This document shows, piece after piece, positions 27,445-35,711 of a stretch of 55,482 bases of DNA. The DNA is taken from assembly GCA_963661945.1 (NCBI GenBank), contig CAVLDP010000016.1:1-55482 (forward strand). The letters run 5' to 3'. A program made the position numbers and the translations under genes. How positions within the stretch are numbered: position 1 is the first letter of the stretch; each line of letters opens with the position of its first letter. The notes under the pieces were generated by a model, which saw only the letters and a program-made list of their open reading frames with translations, was not told where the DNA came from and searched no databases. This stretch comes from CAVLDP01 sp963661945 (lineage in GTDB: Bacteria > Bacillota > Clostridia > Lachnospirales > Lachnospiraceae).

Positions 27445-29426
27445 TGGAATTTAAGCTGCATAGTCCCTATCAGCCGACGGGAGATCAGCCACAGGCGATT
27501 GATCGTCTGGTAGAGGGCTTCCGGGAGGGAAATCAGACAGAGACGCTGCTTGGCGTTACAGGTTCTGGTAAGACCTTTACGATGGCCAATGTCATTGCAA
27601 AACTGAATAAACCTACCCTTATCATTTCCCATAACAAGACCCTGGCAGGTCAGCTCTATGGGGAGATGAAGGAGTTCTTTCCGGAGAATGCGGTGGAGTA
27701 TTTTGTCTCCTACTACGACTATTATCAGCCGGAGGCATATGTGCCGTCTACGGATACTTATATTGCCAAGGATTCCTCCATCAATGATGAGATCGATAAG
27801 CTTCGTCTTTCTGCTACTGCGTCTATGGCAGAGCGGAAGGACGTTATTATTGTGGCGTCGGTATCCTGCATCTACGGCATCGGTTCGCCGGAGGACTTCC
27901 AGAATATGATGCTGTCCCTAAGACCGGGCCAGGAGATTGACCGTGATCAGGTGATTGCGGAATTAATCTCTATGCAGTATCTGAGAAATGATATGGATTT
28001 TCAGAGGTCTACCTTCCGCGTGCGTGGCGATACGCTGGATATCTTCCCAGCAAATGCTTCAGACTTCGCTTATCGTGTGGAGTTCTTCGGAGATGAGATT
28101 GACCGGATTGCAGAGATTGATGTCTTAACTGGACAGGTCAAGGCGGAGCTGTCTCATGCCGCAATCTTTCCGGCGTCTCATTATGTTGTCCCTCAGGACA
28201 AGATCAATGCAGCCTGTAGGGAGATTGAAGAGGACCTGGAAGAACAGGTACGCTTCTTCAAATCGGAGGGAAAGCTTCTAGAAGCGCAGAGAGTTGCGGA
28301 GAGAACCAACTTCGATATCGAGATGCTGCGAGAGACAGGTTTTTGCAGTGGCATCGAGAATTATACGAGGTATCTGACTTCCCAGAAGCCTGGAGAGGCG
28401 CCTCAGTGCTTGATTGACTATTTTGGCGATGACTTCCTGATTATCGTGGATGAGTCTCATATTACTCTGCCACAGATTCGAGGAATGTATGCAGGAAACC
28501 TCTCTCGTAAGAAGACTCTTGTGGATTATGGCTTTCGCCTTCCGTCTGCTATGGATAACCGTCCGCTGAATTTTGAAGAATTCGAGCAGAAGATTGACCA
28601 GATTCTCTTCGTGTCGGCTACTCCTGGTGATTATGAGGAAGAACACGAGATGCTCCGCGCAGAACAGGTTATTCGTCCGACCGGACTCCTAGATCCTGAG
28701 ATTGATGTAAGGCCTGTCGAGGGGCAGATTGATGACCTCATTTCAGAGATTAAGAAGGAGACCAAGGATGGTAATAAGGTTCTAATTACTACCCTTACGA
28801 AGCGGATGGCAGAGGATTTGACCACCTATCTCTTAGAGCTTGGTATCAAGGTCAAATATCTGCATTCGGATATTGATACCCTGGAGAGAGCAGAGATTAT
28901 ACGTGATCTTCGTATGGGAGTATTTGATGTTCTGATTGGTATCAACCTACTTCGAGAGGGACTCGATATTCCGGAGATTACCCTGGTTGCCATTCTTGAT
29001 GCAGATAAGGAAGGCTTCCTTCGTTCAGAACGATCCCTCATTCAGACCATTGGTCGTGCAGCGCGTAATGCCAAGGGACATGTAATTATGTATGCGGATT
29101 CGATTACGGATTCCATGCGCTTAGCAATTGATGAGACCAATCGTCGTCGTGAGATTCAGGATGCCTACAACAAGGCACACGGCATCACGCCAAAGACTAT
29201 TCAGAAGGCAATTCAGGAAGTGATGTCAATCAGTAAAGCGAGCATGCCGGATTCGTCTGATTCGCTTCGTAGTCCGGAGGATTTGGATCCATCAGAACTC
29301 GAAGAGGCAATTCGTATGACCAGGGAGAAGATGGAGAAGGCAGCAGGAGACTTGAACTTCGAGCTTGCGGCTGAGTATCGTGACAAGTTAATTGAACTGA
29401 AGAATATACTTCAGAGAAGTGAGTAG
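27444..29426 (+). CDS. uvrB: Excinuclease ABC subunit B
   Basis: A 660-residue UvrB of normal length. It contains Walker A GVTGSGKTFT, the damage-probing beta-hairpin region (YYDYYQPEAYVP), the helicase motifs DESHITLPQIRGMY and GINLLREGLDIPEITLV, and the C-terminal UVR/UvrC-binding domain (about 615-655). It verifies DNA damage together with UvrA and recruits UvrC. Its ATG shares an A with the TGA of the ligase gene, so translation may be coupled to the acylation cluster. Confidence 0.97.
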   Translation: MEFKLHSPYQPTGDQPQAIDRLVEGFREGNQTETLLGVTGSGKTFTMANVIAKLNKPTLIISHNKTLAGQLYGEMKEFFPENAVEYFVSYYDYYQPEAYVPSTDTYIAKDSSINDEIDKLRLSATASMAERKDVIIVASVSCIYGIGSPEDFQNMMLSLRPGQEIDRDQVIAELISMQYLRNDMDFQRSTFRVRGDTLDIFPANASDFAYRVEFFGDEIDRIAEIDVLTGQVKAELSHAAIFPASHYVVPQDKINAACREIEEDLEEQVRFFKSEGKLLEAQRVAERTNFDIEMLRETGFCSGIENYTRYLTSQKPGEAPQCLIDYFGDDFLIIVDESHITLPQIRGMYAGNLSRKKTLVDYGFRLPSAMDNRPLNFEEFEQKIDQILFVSATPGDYEEEHEMLRAEQVIRPTGLLDPEIDVRPVEGQIDDLISEIKKETKDGNKVLITTLTKRMAEDLTTYLLELGIKVKYLHSDIDTLERAEIIRDLRMGVFDVLIGINLLREGLDIPEITLVAILDADKEGFLRSERSLIQTIGRAARNAKGHVIMYADSITDSMRLAIDETNRRREIQDAYNKAHGITPKTIQKAIQEVMSISKASMPDSSDSLRSPEDLDPSELEEAIRMTREKMEKAAGDLNFELAAEYRDKLIELKNILQRSE

Positions 29427-29428
29427 AT

Positions 29429-32254
29429 ATGAGTGAACGTAAATATATCAAGATTCGTGGAGCTAATGTTCATAACCTTAAGAATGTGAATCTGGATATT
29501 CCAAGAGATGAATTCGTAGTCCTGACAGGACTGAGTGGATCAGGCAAGTCATCCCTGGCTTTTGATACCATTTTCGCGGAAGGTCAGAGACGATATATGG
29601 AATCCCTGTCTTCCTATGCGAGACAATTCTTAGGACAAATGGAGAAGCCAGACGTAGAGAAGATTACAGGTATGCCACCTGCGATTTCCATCGATCAGAA
29701 GTCGACCAATCACAATCCCAGATCGACGGTTGGAACGGTAACTGAGATCTATGATTATCTGAGACTTCTCTATGCTCGTATCGGAGTGCCTCATTGTCCG
29801 AAATGTGGCAAGGAGATTCATAAGCAGACTGTAGATCAGATGGTGGATGCCATTTTGTCCCTTCCAGAGCGGACGAAGATTCAGCTTCTGTCTCCAGTTG
29901 TTCGAGGCCGAAAGGGTCGTCACGAGAAGTTGCTCGAGAAGGCCAGAAAGGCTGGCTATGTCCGAGTAATTGTCGATGGTAACCAGTATGACCTCTCGGA
30001 AGAGATTATCTTAGATAAGAATATCAAGCATAATATTGAGATTGTCGTGGACCGACTGGTGGTTAAGGAAGGCATCGAGCAGAGACTTACGGATTCTATT
30101 GAGAATGTATTGAATCTAAGCGAAGGACTTATGATTGTGGACATTCCGGGAGAGAAAGAGATGCGCTTCTCAGAATCCTTCTCCTGTCCGGATTGCGGAA
30201 TTAGTATTGAAGAGGTGGAGCCACGTTCCTTCTCCTTCAATAATCCTTTTGGCGCCTGTCCAGAGTGTGCAGGTCTTGGATTCAAGATGGAATTCGATGA
30301 GGAGCTCATGATTCCAGACAAGAGTCTAAGCTTCAATGAGGGATGTGTTCAAGTACCGGGCTGGATGAGTTCTGGTAAGAAGCAGAGCTTTACACATGCG
30401 GTTCTTCTTGCCTTGTCTTCTGTCTACGAATTTAGCCTGGATACGCCATACTGCGATTTGCCAGAGGATATTCGACATATGTTTATTCATGGCTTTGATC
30501 AGACGGTGATGGTTCGTTACAAGGGCCAGAGAGGCGAAGGAGTTTATCCGATTCATTTCGAAGGATTGATTTCGGATGCGAATAGGAGATATCGGGAAGC
30601 CTTCTCGCAGACTGCCAAGGCTCAGTATGAGGAATATATGGCGGTATCACCATGTCCGTGCTGTCATGGCCAGAGGCTGAAGGAGGAATCTCTTGCGGTA
30701 ACGGTTGGCACGAAGAATATCTATGAACTTACCTGTATTCCAATTCGCGAGCTGAATGCTTACTTCGATGGGCTTTGCCTAAGCGACCAGCAGCACCTGA
30801 TTGGAGACCGTATCCTGAAGGAGATAAAGGGAAGAGTCCAGTTCCTAAATGACGTGGGCTTGGATTATCTTAATCTTTCGCGCGCAACTGGAACCTTGTC
30901 TGGTGGCGAGGCGCAGAGAATCAGGCTTGCAACTCAGATTGGCTCAGGACTTGTGGGCGTTGCATATATCTTAGATGAGCCAAGTATTGGTCTTCATCAG
31001 AAGGATAATGACAAATTAATCGCATCCCTGAAGGGACTTCGTGACCTGGGAAATACCTTGATTGTGGTAGAGCATGATGAAGATACCATGCTTGCAGCAG
31101 ACTACCTTGTGGATATCGGACCTCGCGCCGGAAGTCACGGTGGACAAGTGGTTGCGGCCGGAAGCCCGGAGGATATTATGAATTGTCCGGATTCGATTAC
31201 CGGTCAGTATCTGTCTGGCAAGAAGAAGATTGCTCTTCCGGCGGAGAGACGAAAGCCAACTGGTTGGCTGAAGATTCGCGGAGCCAGAGAGCACAACCTT
31301 CGTAATATCGATGTGGAGATTCCTCTTGGCATCATGACTGTTGTGACAGGTGTATCAGGTTCTGGTAAGAGTTCTCTGATTAATGAGATTCTCTACAAGT
31401 CTCTTTCTAAGCAGCTGAATCACAGCCATCAGATTCCGGGAGCACATGATGGAATTGACGGGGTAGAACAACTGGACAAGATTATCGATATCGATCAGTC
31501 CCCGATTGGTAGGACGCCTCGGTCTAATCCAGCGACCTATACGGGAGTCTTTGACATGATACGAGACTTGTTTGCTGGGACAAATGACGCCAAGGCCAGA
31601 GGATATAAGAAGGGCCGTTTCTCCTTCAATGTGAAGGGAGGGCGTTGTGAGGCATGCGCAGGCGATGGAATTGTGAAGATTGAGATGCATTTCCTGCCGG
31701 ATGTCTATGTGCCTTGCGATGTCTGTCACGGCAAGCGTTACAATAGAGAGACACTCGAGGTGAAGTACAAGGACAAGTCCATCTATGATGTCCTTGACAT
31801 GACGGTGGAGGAAGCACTGGAATTCTTCAAGAACGTTCCTACGATTGCACGAAAGATCCAGACCTTATATGATGTTGGACTTGGCTATGTGAAATTAGGT
31901 CAGCCTTCTACAGAGTTATCCGGAGGCGAGGCGCAGAGAATCAAGCTCGCAACAGAGCTTAGCAGACGAGGAACAGGAAAGACTATCTATGTCCTGGATG
32001 AACCTACGACAGGACTTCATTTTGAAGATGTAAATAAACTTGTCGATATTATGAGACGCTTGTCTGATGATGGAAATACCGTGGTTGTGATTGAACATAA
32101 TCTGGATGTGATTAAGACTGCGGATTATATTATAGACCTCGGCCCAGACGGCGGAGATGGCGGTGGAACAATCGTTGCAACAGGAACGCCAGAAGAAGTG
32201 GCTAAGTGCAAGAAGTCCTACACGGGACAATATGTGAAGAAATATCTGCAATAA
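29429..32254 (+). CDS. uvrA: Excinuclease ABC subunit A
   Basis: A 941-residue tandem ABC ATPase of normal length. The Walker A motifs are TGLSGSGKSSLAFDT (near residue 32) and TGVSGSGKSSL (near 640). The zinc modules are CPKCGKEIH, CPDCG and CEACAGDG...CDVCHGKRY, and the two signature motifs read LSGGEAQRI. It scans DNA for damage in nucleotide excision repair. It starts two bases after uvrB and closes the 20-kb run that begins at secA. Confidence 0.97.
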   Translation: MSERKYIKIRGANVHNLKNVNLDIPRDEFVVLTGLSGSGKSSLAFDTIFAEGQRRYMESLSSYARQFLGQMEKPDVEKITGMPPAISIDQKSTNHNPRSTVGTVTEIYDYLRLLYARIGVPHCPKCGKEIHKQTVDQMVDAILSLPERTKIQLLSPVVRGRKGRHEKLLEKARKAGYVRVIVDGNQYDLSEEIILDKNIKHNIEIVVDRLVVKEGIEQRLTDSIENVLNLSEGLMIVDIPGEKEMRFSESFSCPDCGISIEEVEPRSFSFNNPFGACPECAGLGFKMEFDEELMIPDKSLSFNEGCVQVPGWMSSGKKQSFTHAVLLALSSVYEFSLDTPYCDLPEDIRHMFIHGFDQTVMVRYKGQRGEGVYPIHFEGLISDANRRYREAFSQTAKAQYEEYMAVSPCPCCHGQRLKEESLAVTVGTKNIYELTCIPIRELNAYFDGLCLSDQQHLIGDRILKEIKGRVQFLNDVGLDYLNLSRATGTLSGGEAQRIRLATQIGSGLVGVAYILDEPSIGLHQKDNDKLIASLKGLRDLGNTLIVVEHDEDTMLAADYLVDIGPRAGSHGGQVVAAGSPEDIMNCPDSITGQYLSGKKKIALPAERRKPTGWLKIRGAREHNLRNIDVEIPLGIMTVVTGVSGSGKSSLINEILYKSLSKQLNHSHQIPGAHDGIDGVEQLDKIIDIDQSPIGRTPRSNPATYTGVFDMIRDLFAGTNDAKARGYKKGRFSFNVKGGRCEACAGDGIVKIEMHFLPDVYVPCDVCHGKRYNRETLEVKYKDKSIYDVLDMTVEEALEFFKNVPTIARKIQTLYDVGLGYVKLGQPSTELSGGEAQRIKLATELSRRGTGKTIYVLDEPTTGLHFEDVNKLVDIMRRLSDDGNTVVVIEHNLDVIKTADYIIDLGPDGGDGGGTIVATGTPEEVAKCKKSYTGQYVKKYLQ

Positions 32255-32258
32255 AAAA

Positions 32259-32322
32259 CTGGTGACCGAAAGCGGCCACCAGATATCATTTGGGGAGTGC
32301 CTCAGGGATTGCTCCCCGAGGC
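32259..32322 (+). terminator. Two adjacent hairpins after uvrA, terminator or leader structure
   Basis: Hairpin 1 pairs CTGGTG at 32259 with CACCAG ending at 32282, and CCG with CGG inside it, around an AAAG loop. Hairpin 2 pairs GGGGAG (32292-32297) with CTCCCC (32312-32317). An alternative stem GCCTC (32299-32303) with GAGGC (32318-32322) excludes part of hairpin 2. Neither is followed directly by a T run; the next T-rich stretch is near 32371-32377. This may be a plain transcription end for uvrA. The remaining spacer to mbl is AT-rich. Confidence 0.45.
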
Positions 32323-32435
32323 TGAGTTATGAAAAATTATATTAGCCTATCAGCTAGTACTTTTTTATCATATTGGATGAATGTGTCTAAATTGTGATTA
32401 GAATGTGAAAAAATTACAAACTCCGACAAAAATAT

Positions 32436-32463
32436 TTGAAAAAGAAAATGGAATGTGTATAAT
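32436..32463 (+). promoter_or_regulatory. Sigma-A promoter for mbl
   Basis: TTGAAA (32436-32441), a 16-base spacer and a perfect TATAAT (32458-32463) lie 44 bp before the mbl start. AAAGGAG at 32496-32501 is the ribosome binding site. The surrounding 100 bases are very AT-rich, as expected for a strong promoter. Confidence 0.8.
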
Positions 32464-32507
32464 CTATATTGATTTATTATGAATTTGACTCTCGAAAGGA
32501 GTAGGCT

Positions 32508-33503
32508 ATGGCTTCAATAGATATTGGAATTGACCTTGGAACAGCCAGTATTCTGGTTTATGTGACAGGCAAGGGCGTTGTACTCAAAGAGCCATCTGTA
32601 GTGGCTTTCGATAAAGATACGAATAAGATTATGGCAATTGGCGAGGAGGCCAGGCTGATGCTTGGTCGTACTCCTGGCAACATCGTGGCAGTTCGTCCAC
32701 TGCGTCAGGGCGTTATCGCTGATTATACCGTTACCGAGAAGATGATTAAGTACTTCGTACAGAAGGCTATGGGCAAGAAGAGCTATCGTAAGCCTCGTAT
32801 TGCTGTCTGTGTACCTTCTGGTGTTACTGAAGTTGAGAAGAGAGCTGTTGAGGATGCTACATTTGCAGCAGGTGCTCGTTCTGTATCGATCATCGAGGAG
32901 CCTATTGCAGCTGCGATTGGTGCTGGTATCGATATCTCTCGTCCATGCGGTAATATGATTGTAGATATCGGTGGTGGTACTGCTGATATTGCGGTAATCT
33001 CTCTTGGCGGATCCGTTGTTTCTACTTCAATCAAGGTTGCTGGTGACAACTTCGATGAAGCAATTGTTCGTTACATGCGTAAGAAGCACAATATCCTAAT
33101 TGGTGAGAGAACTGCAGAGGATATCAAGGTGAAGATCGGAACCTGTTATCCACTTGCTGAGCCAATGACCATGGATGTTCGTGGACGAAACCTGGTTACT
33201 GGACTTCCTAAGACGATTGAAGTCTCATCCGAAGAGACAGAAGAAGCTCTGAAGGAAGCTACCCTTCAGATTGTAGAAGCAGTACATTCTGTTCTTGAGA
33301 AGACACCGCCAGAACTTGCAGCGGATGTTGCAGACCGCGGTATTATCCTGACAGGTGGTGGCGCTCTCCTTCGAGGCCTAGAGCAGCTGATGGAGGACAG
33401 AACTGGTATCAATACCATTACAGCGGATGATGCTACTGCTTGTGTTGCAATCGGAACAGGTAAGTATGTTGAGCTTCTTGCTGAGGAGCCTAGAAGCTTA
33501 TAA
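32508..33503 (+). CDS. mbl: MreB/Mbl-family actin-like cell-shape protein
   Basis: A 331-residue actin-fold protein with the phosphate-1 motif GIDLGTASILVYV, phosphate-2 MIVDIGGGTADIAVISLGG, and the adenosine motif ILTGGGALLRGLEQL. MreB-family filaments direct side-wall peptidoglycan synthesis along the inner membrane. I use the name mbl because the next two genes match flhO and flhP, which follow mbl in Bacillus; no mreC/mreD is present here, which fits Mbl rather than the mreBCD operon. By sequence alone MreB is equally possible. Its own promoter and terminator flank it. Confidence 0.92.
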   Translation: MASIDIGIDLGTASILVYVTGKGVVLKEPSVVAFDKDTNKIMAIGEEARLMLGRTPGNIVAVRPLRQGVIADYTVTEKMIKYFVQKAMGKKSYRKPRIAVCVPSGVTEVEKRAVEDATFAAGARSVSIIEEPIAAAIGAGIDISRPCGNMIVDIGGGTADIAVISLGGSVVSTSIKVAGDNFDEAIVRYMRKKHNILIGERTAEDIKVKIGTCYPLAEPMTMDVRGRNLVTGLPKTIEVSSEETEEALKEATLQIVEAVHSVLEKTPPELAADVADRGIILTGGGALLRGLEQLMEDRTGINTITADDATACVAIGTGKYVELLAEEPRSL

Positions 33504-33536
33504 TTTCTTAGAACCTTATTTGGGAGAATAGATAGG

Positions 33537-33567
33537 CCCAGGGCAGTCGAATATGCCCTGGGTTTTT
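33537..33567 (+). terminator. Intrinsic terminator after mbl
   Basis: CCCAGGGCA (33537-33545) and TGCCCTGGG (33554-33562) form a perfect 9-bp GC-rich stem with an 8-base loop, followed by TTTTT. This separates mbl from the basal-body genes. Confidence 0.93.
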
Positions 33568-33602
33568 GATTTTATCCTTCGAAATTTCACACATTTCACA
33601 GG

Positions 33603-33630
33603 TAATCATATATAATAAAGTAGCCGATAT
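33603..33630 (+). promoter_or_regulatory. Candidate sigma-28 (SigD/FliA) flagellar promoter
   Basis: GCCGATAT (33623-33630) is one base from the sigma-28 -10 consensus GCCGATAA. TAAT at 33603-33606 stands 16 bases upstream, close to the TAAA-N15 -35 element. It lies 37 bp before flhO and after the mbl terminator. A TATAAT at 33611-33616 overlaps the spacer but has no good -35 at the right distance. Confidence 0.6.
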
Positions 33631-33667
33631 ATATAGCGATTAAGACTATACTTGGAGGGGTGTACCT

Positions 33668-34474
33668 ATGGTTAAGGGACTCTATACTGCTTGGACAGGG
33701 ATGTACAACGAGCAAAAGCGCCTGGATGTACTGGCGAATAACCTGGCAAATGCAGATACCACAGGTTATAAGAAGGAAGGAACCGTATCGTCTAGCTTCG
33801 ACAATTCACTGGCTCTGAAGATTAAGGACACATCCTATGCGAATGGAGTTGTGGCTCAGAGGCTTGGTGATATCACACTTGGAGTGAAGATTGGTGAGAC
33901 ATACACGAATTGGGAACAGGGTAGTCTGCAGGTGACGGACAATGACACGGATCTTGCAATTGGTGGTTCTGGCTTCTTTGCCATTTCCTATACGGATATG
34001 AATGGCAATACTTCGATTAAGTATACGAGAGATGGTGAATTCACTGTGGATCGCGAGGGCTATCTTAGAACTTCAGATGGCGATTACGTGCTGAATATGA
34101 ATGGCGCCAGGAATTCACAGAATGGAGAGGCCAATTATGTGAAGGTTGATCCGGCCATGACCTTTACCATCGATGAACAGGGCTATATCTATCAGGATAA
34201 TCAGCAGGTTGGACAGATTGGCCTGGTGGATTTTGAGGATTATAATTACATTTCCAAATACGGAGAGAATCTCTATGATTTGGTGGACGGTGGCACGATT
34301 ATCGATGCAACCGGTACGATTGAGCAGGGATGCTTAGAGACCTCCAACGTGAATGTCGTGGACGAGATGGTTGAGATGATCACCATTCAGAGAGCCTATG
34401 AGGCCAGTCAGAAGGTGATTCAGACAGAGGATACGACACTTGGTGAGGCAGTGCAGCAGGTAGGTAAGGTATAA
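33668..34474 (+). CDS. flhO: Flagellar hook-basal body rod protein, FlhO/FlgF-like
   Basis: A 268-residue FlgF/FlgG-family rod protein. The N-terminal rod motif is GMYNEQKRLDVLANNLANADTTGYKK, the middle FlgE/F/G domain includes DLAIGGSGFFAIS, and the C-terminal motif is CLETSNVNVVDEMVEMITIQRAYEASQKVIQ. Such proteins build the axial rod that joins the basal body to the hook. Gene order with mbl and a second paralogue matches Bacillus flhO-flhP. GGAGGGG precedes the ATG. Confidence 0.9.
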   Translation: MVKGLYTAWTGMYNEQKRLDVLANNLANADTTGYKKEGTVSSSFDNSLALKIKDTSYANGVVAQRLGDITLGVKIGETYTNWEQGSLQVTDNDTDLAIGGSGFFAISYTDMNGNTSIKYTRDGEFTVDREGYLRTSDGDYVLNMNGARNSQNGEANYVKVDPAMTFTIDEQGYIYQDNQQVGQIGLVDFEDYNYISKYGENLYDLVDGGTIIDATGTIEQGCLETSNVNVVDEMVEMITIQRAYEASQKVIQTEDTTLGEAVQQVGKV

Positions 34475-34498
34475 GCGTAAGGAAGGAGAGACATCCCT

Positions 34499-35317
34499 AT
34501 GATGAGATCGTTATGGACCGCAGCGTCCGGTATGAAGGGTCAGCAGACCAATGTTGATACGATTGCAAATAACATTTCCAATGTGAATACAGTAGGCTAT
34601 AAGACACAGAGCACGCAGTTCAAGTCTCTGCTCTATCAGACATTGCAGTCGACTTCGACTTCGGCAAATGGAGAGACTAAGCCAACGACGGCTCAGGTGG
34701 GACTTGGAACCAGAGTATCCTCCATTAATTCTATCTATACGCAGGGCGAGCTTACAGCAAGCGACAGTAATTCTGCACTTGCTATTTCAGGCTCCGGCTT
34801 CTTCGGCGTTCAGGGTGCAGATGGCGAGACCTATTACACTAGAAATGGTGACTTCGTCTGGGCGGTGGACTCAGATGGTTCATCTGTCCTGACTACAAGC
34901 GCTGGTAACTATGTGCTTGATAGCACTGGTAAGAAGATTACCTTAGCATCTAATATTGGTACTTCGAATCTTTCGATTGGTTCGGACGGCTCAATTGCTT
35001 ATCGAAATGATGAAGGCGAGTATGTAGATACCAATGTAGATATCGGAGTATGGCAGTTCCAGAATCCAACTGGCCTGGAGAAGACCAGCAATTCTCTTCT
35101 TGCGGTAACGGAAGCATCTGGTGATGCAATCAATGAATCTACGGCAAATGGTGTTACAAAGTCTACGATTGTTCAGGGCTATCTCGAGGCATCCAATGTG
35201 GATGTTGCGACTGAGATGGTGAATCTTATCATTGCTCAGAGAGCATATGAGCTGAATTCCAAGGCTATTACGACTTCTGACACCATGTTAGAGGAAGCGA
35301 ATAATCTGAAGAGGTAG
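34499..35317 (+). CDS. flhP: Flagellar distal rod protein, FlhP/FlgG-like
   Basis: A 272-residue FlgG-type protein with the start MMRSLWTAASGMKGQQTNVD, the motif NNISNVNTVGYKTQ, the middle ALAISGSGFFGVQ and the C-terminal YLEASNVDVATEMVNLIIAQRAYELNSKAI. It continues the rod laid down by the upstream protein. It lies 24 bases after flhO with a GGAAGGAG site; either ATG 34499 or ATG 34502 can start it. Confidence 0.92.
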   Translation: MMRSLWTAASGMKGQQTNVDTIANNISNVNTVGYKTQSTQFKSLLYQTLQSTSTSANGETKPTTAQVGLGTRVSSINSIYTQGELTASDSNSALAISGSGFFGVQGADGETYYTRNGDFVWAVDSDGSSVLTTSAGNYVLDSTGKKITLASNIGTSNLSIGSDGSIAYRNDEGEYVDTNVDIGVWQFQNPTGLEKTSNSLLAVTEASGDAINESTANGVTKSTIVQGYLEASNVDVATEMVNLIIAQRAYELNSKAITTSDTMLEEANNLKR

Positions 35318-35327
35318 GAGATAGAAT

Positions 35328-35711
35328 ATGGATATTAGCAGTATTTCATCATATCTTAATTCGACAACTTCAAACGCGGTGGATTCTGCTTCGGCGAGTT
35401 CGACTACGAATAGTTTGTCCGGCCTTTCTTCAAGCTCCAGTGTGGAGGATCTCGAAGAAGCTGCCAAGGAATTTGAGACCTATTTCGTAGAGCAGATTGT
35501 GAAGAAGATGAAGGAAACCATGACAGATGACGAAGATGAGGATTCTACCATGTCGACCTTCACGGATTTCTATATGGATTCTACGATTCAGACTCTCGCA
35601 GAAGAGATTGTAGAGAATTACGGAGAATCATTTACTGATACCATGGTGGAATCCATGGCTCGTTCTTATGGAATAGATATTGACGAGACAGAAGAATCAG
35701 AGGAATTATAA
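35328..35711 (+). CDS. Flagellar rod-binding protein (FlgJ N-terminal domain type)
   Basis: A 127-residue acidic protein. The first 40 residues are Ser/Thr-rich and probably disordered. The core, EDLEEAAKEFETYFVEQIVKKMKETM, is typical of the rod-binding domain of FlgJ. There is no muramidase domain, as is usual in Clostridia where the domain stands alone. It would cap or chaperone the growing rod. It follows flhP directly, and its stop overlaps the lipoprotein start by one base. Confidence 0.82.
   Translation: MDISSISSYLNSTTSNAVDSASASSTTNSLSGLSSSSSVEDLEEAAKEFETYFVEQIVKKMKETMTDDEDEDSTMSTFTDFYMDSTIQTLAEEIVENYGESFTDTMVESMARSYGIDIDETEESEEL

Noticed and set aside
32283..32340. Possible cyclic-di-GMP or other known riboswitch before mbl
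   Set aside because: The conserved cores of the common classes are not present, and the element lies upstream of the mbl promoter.
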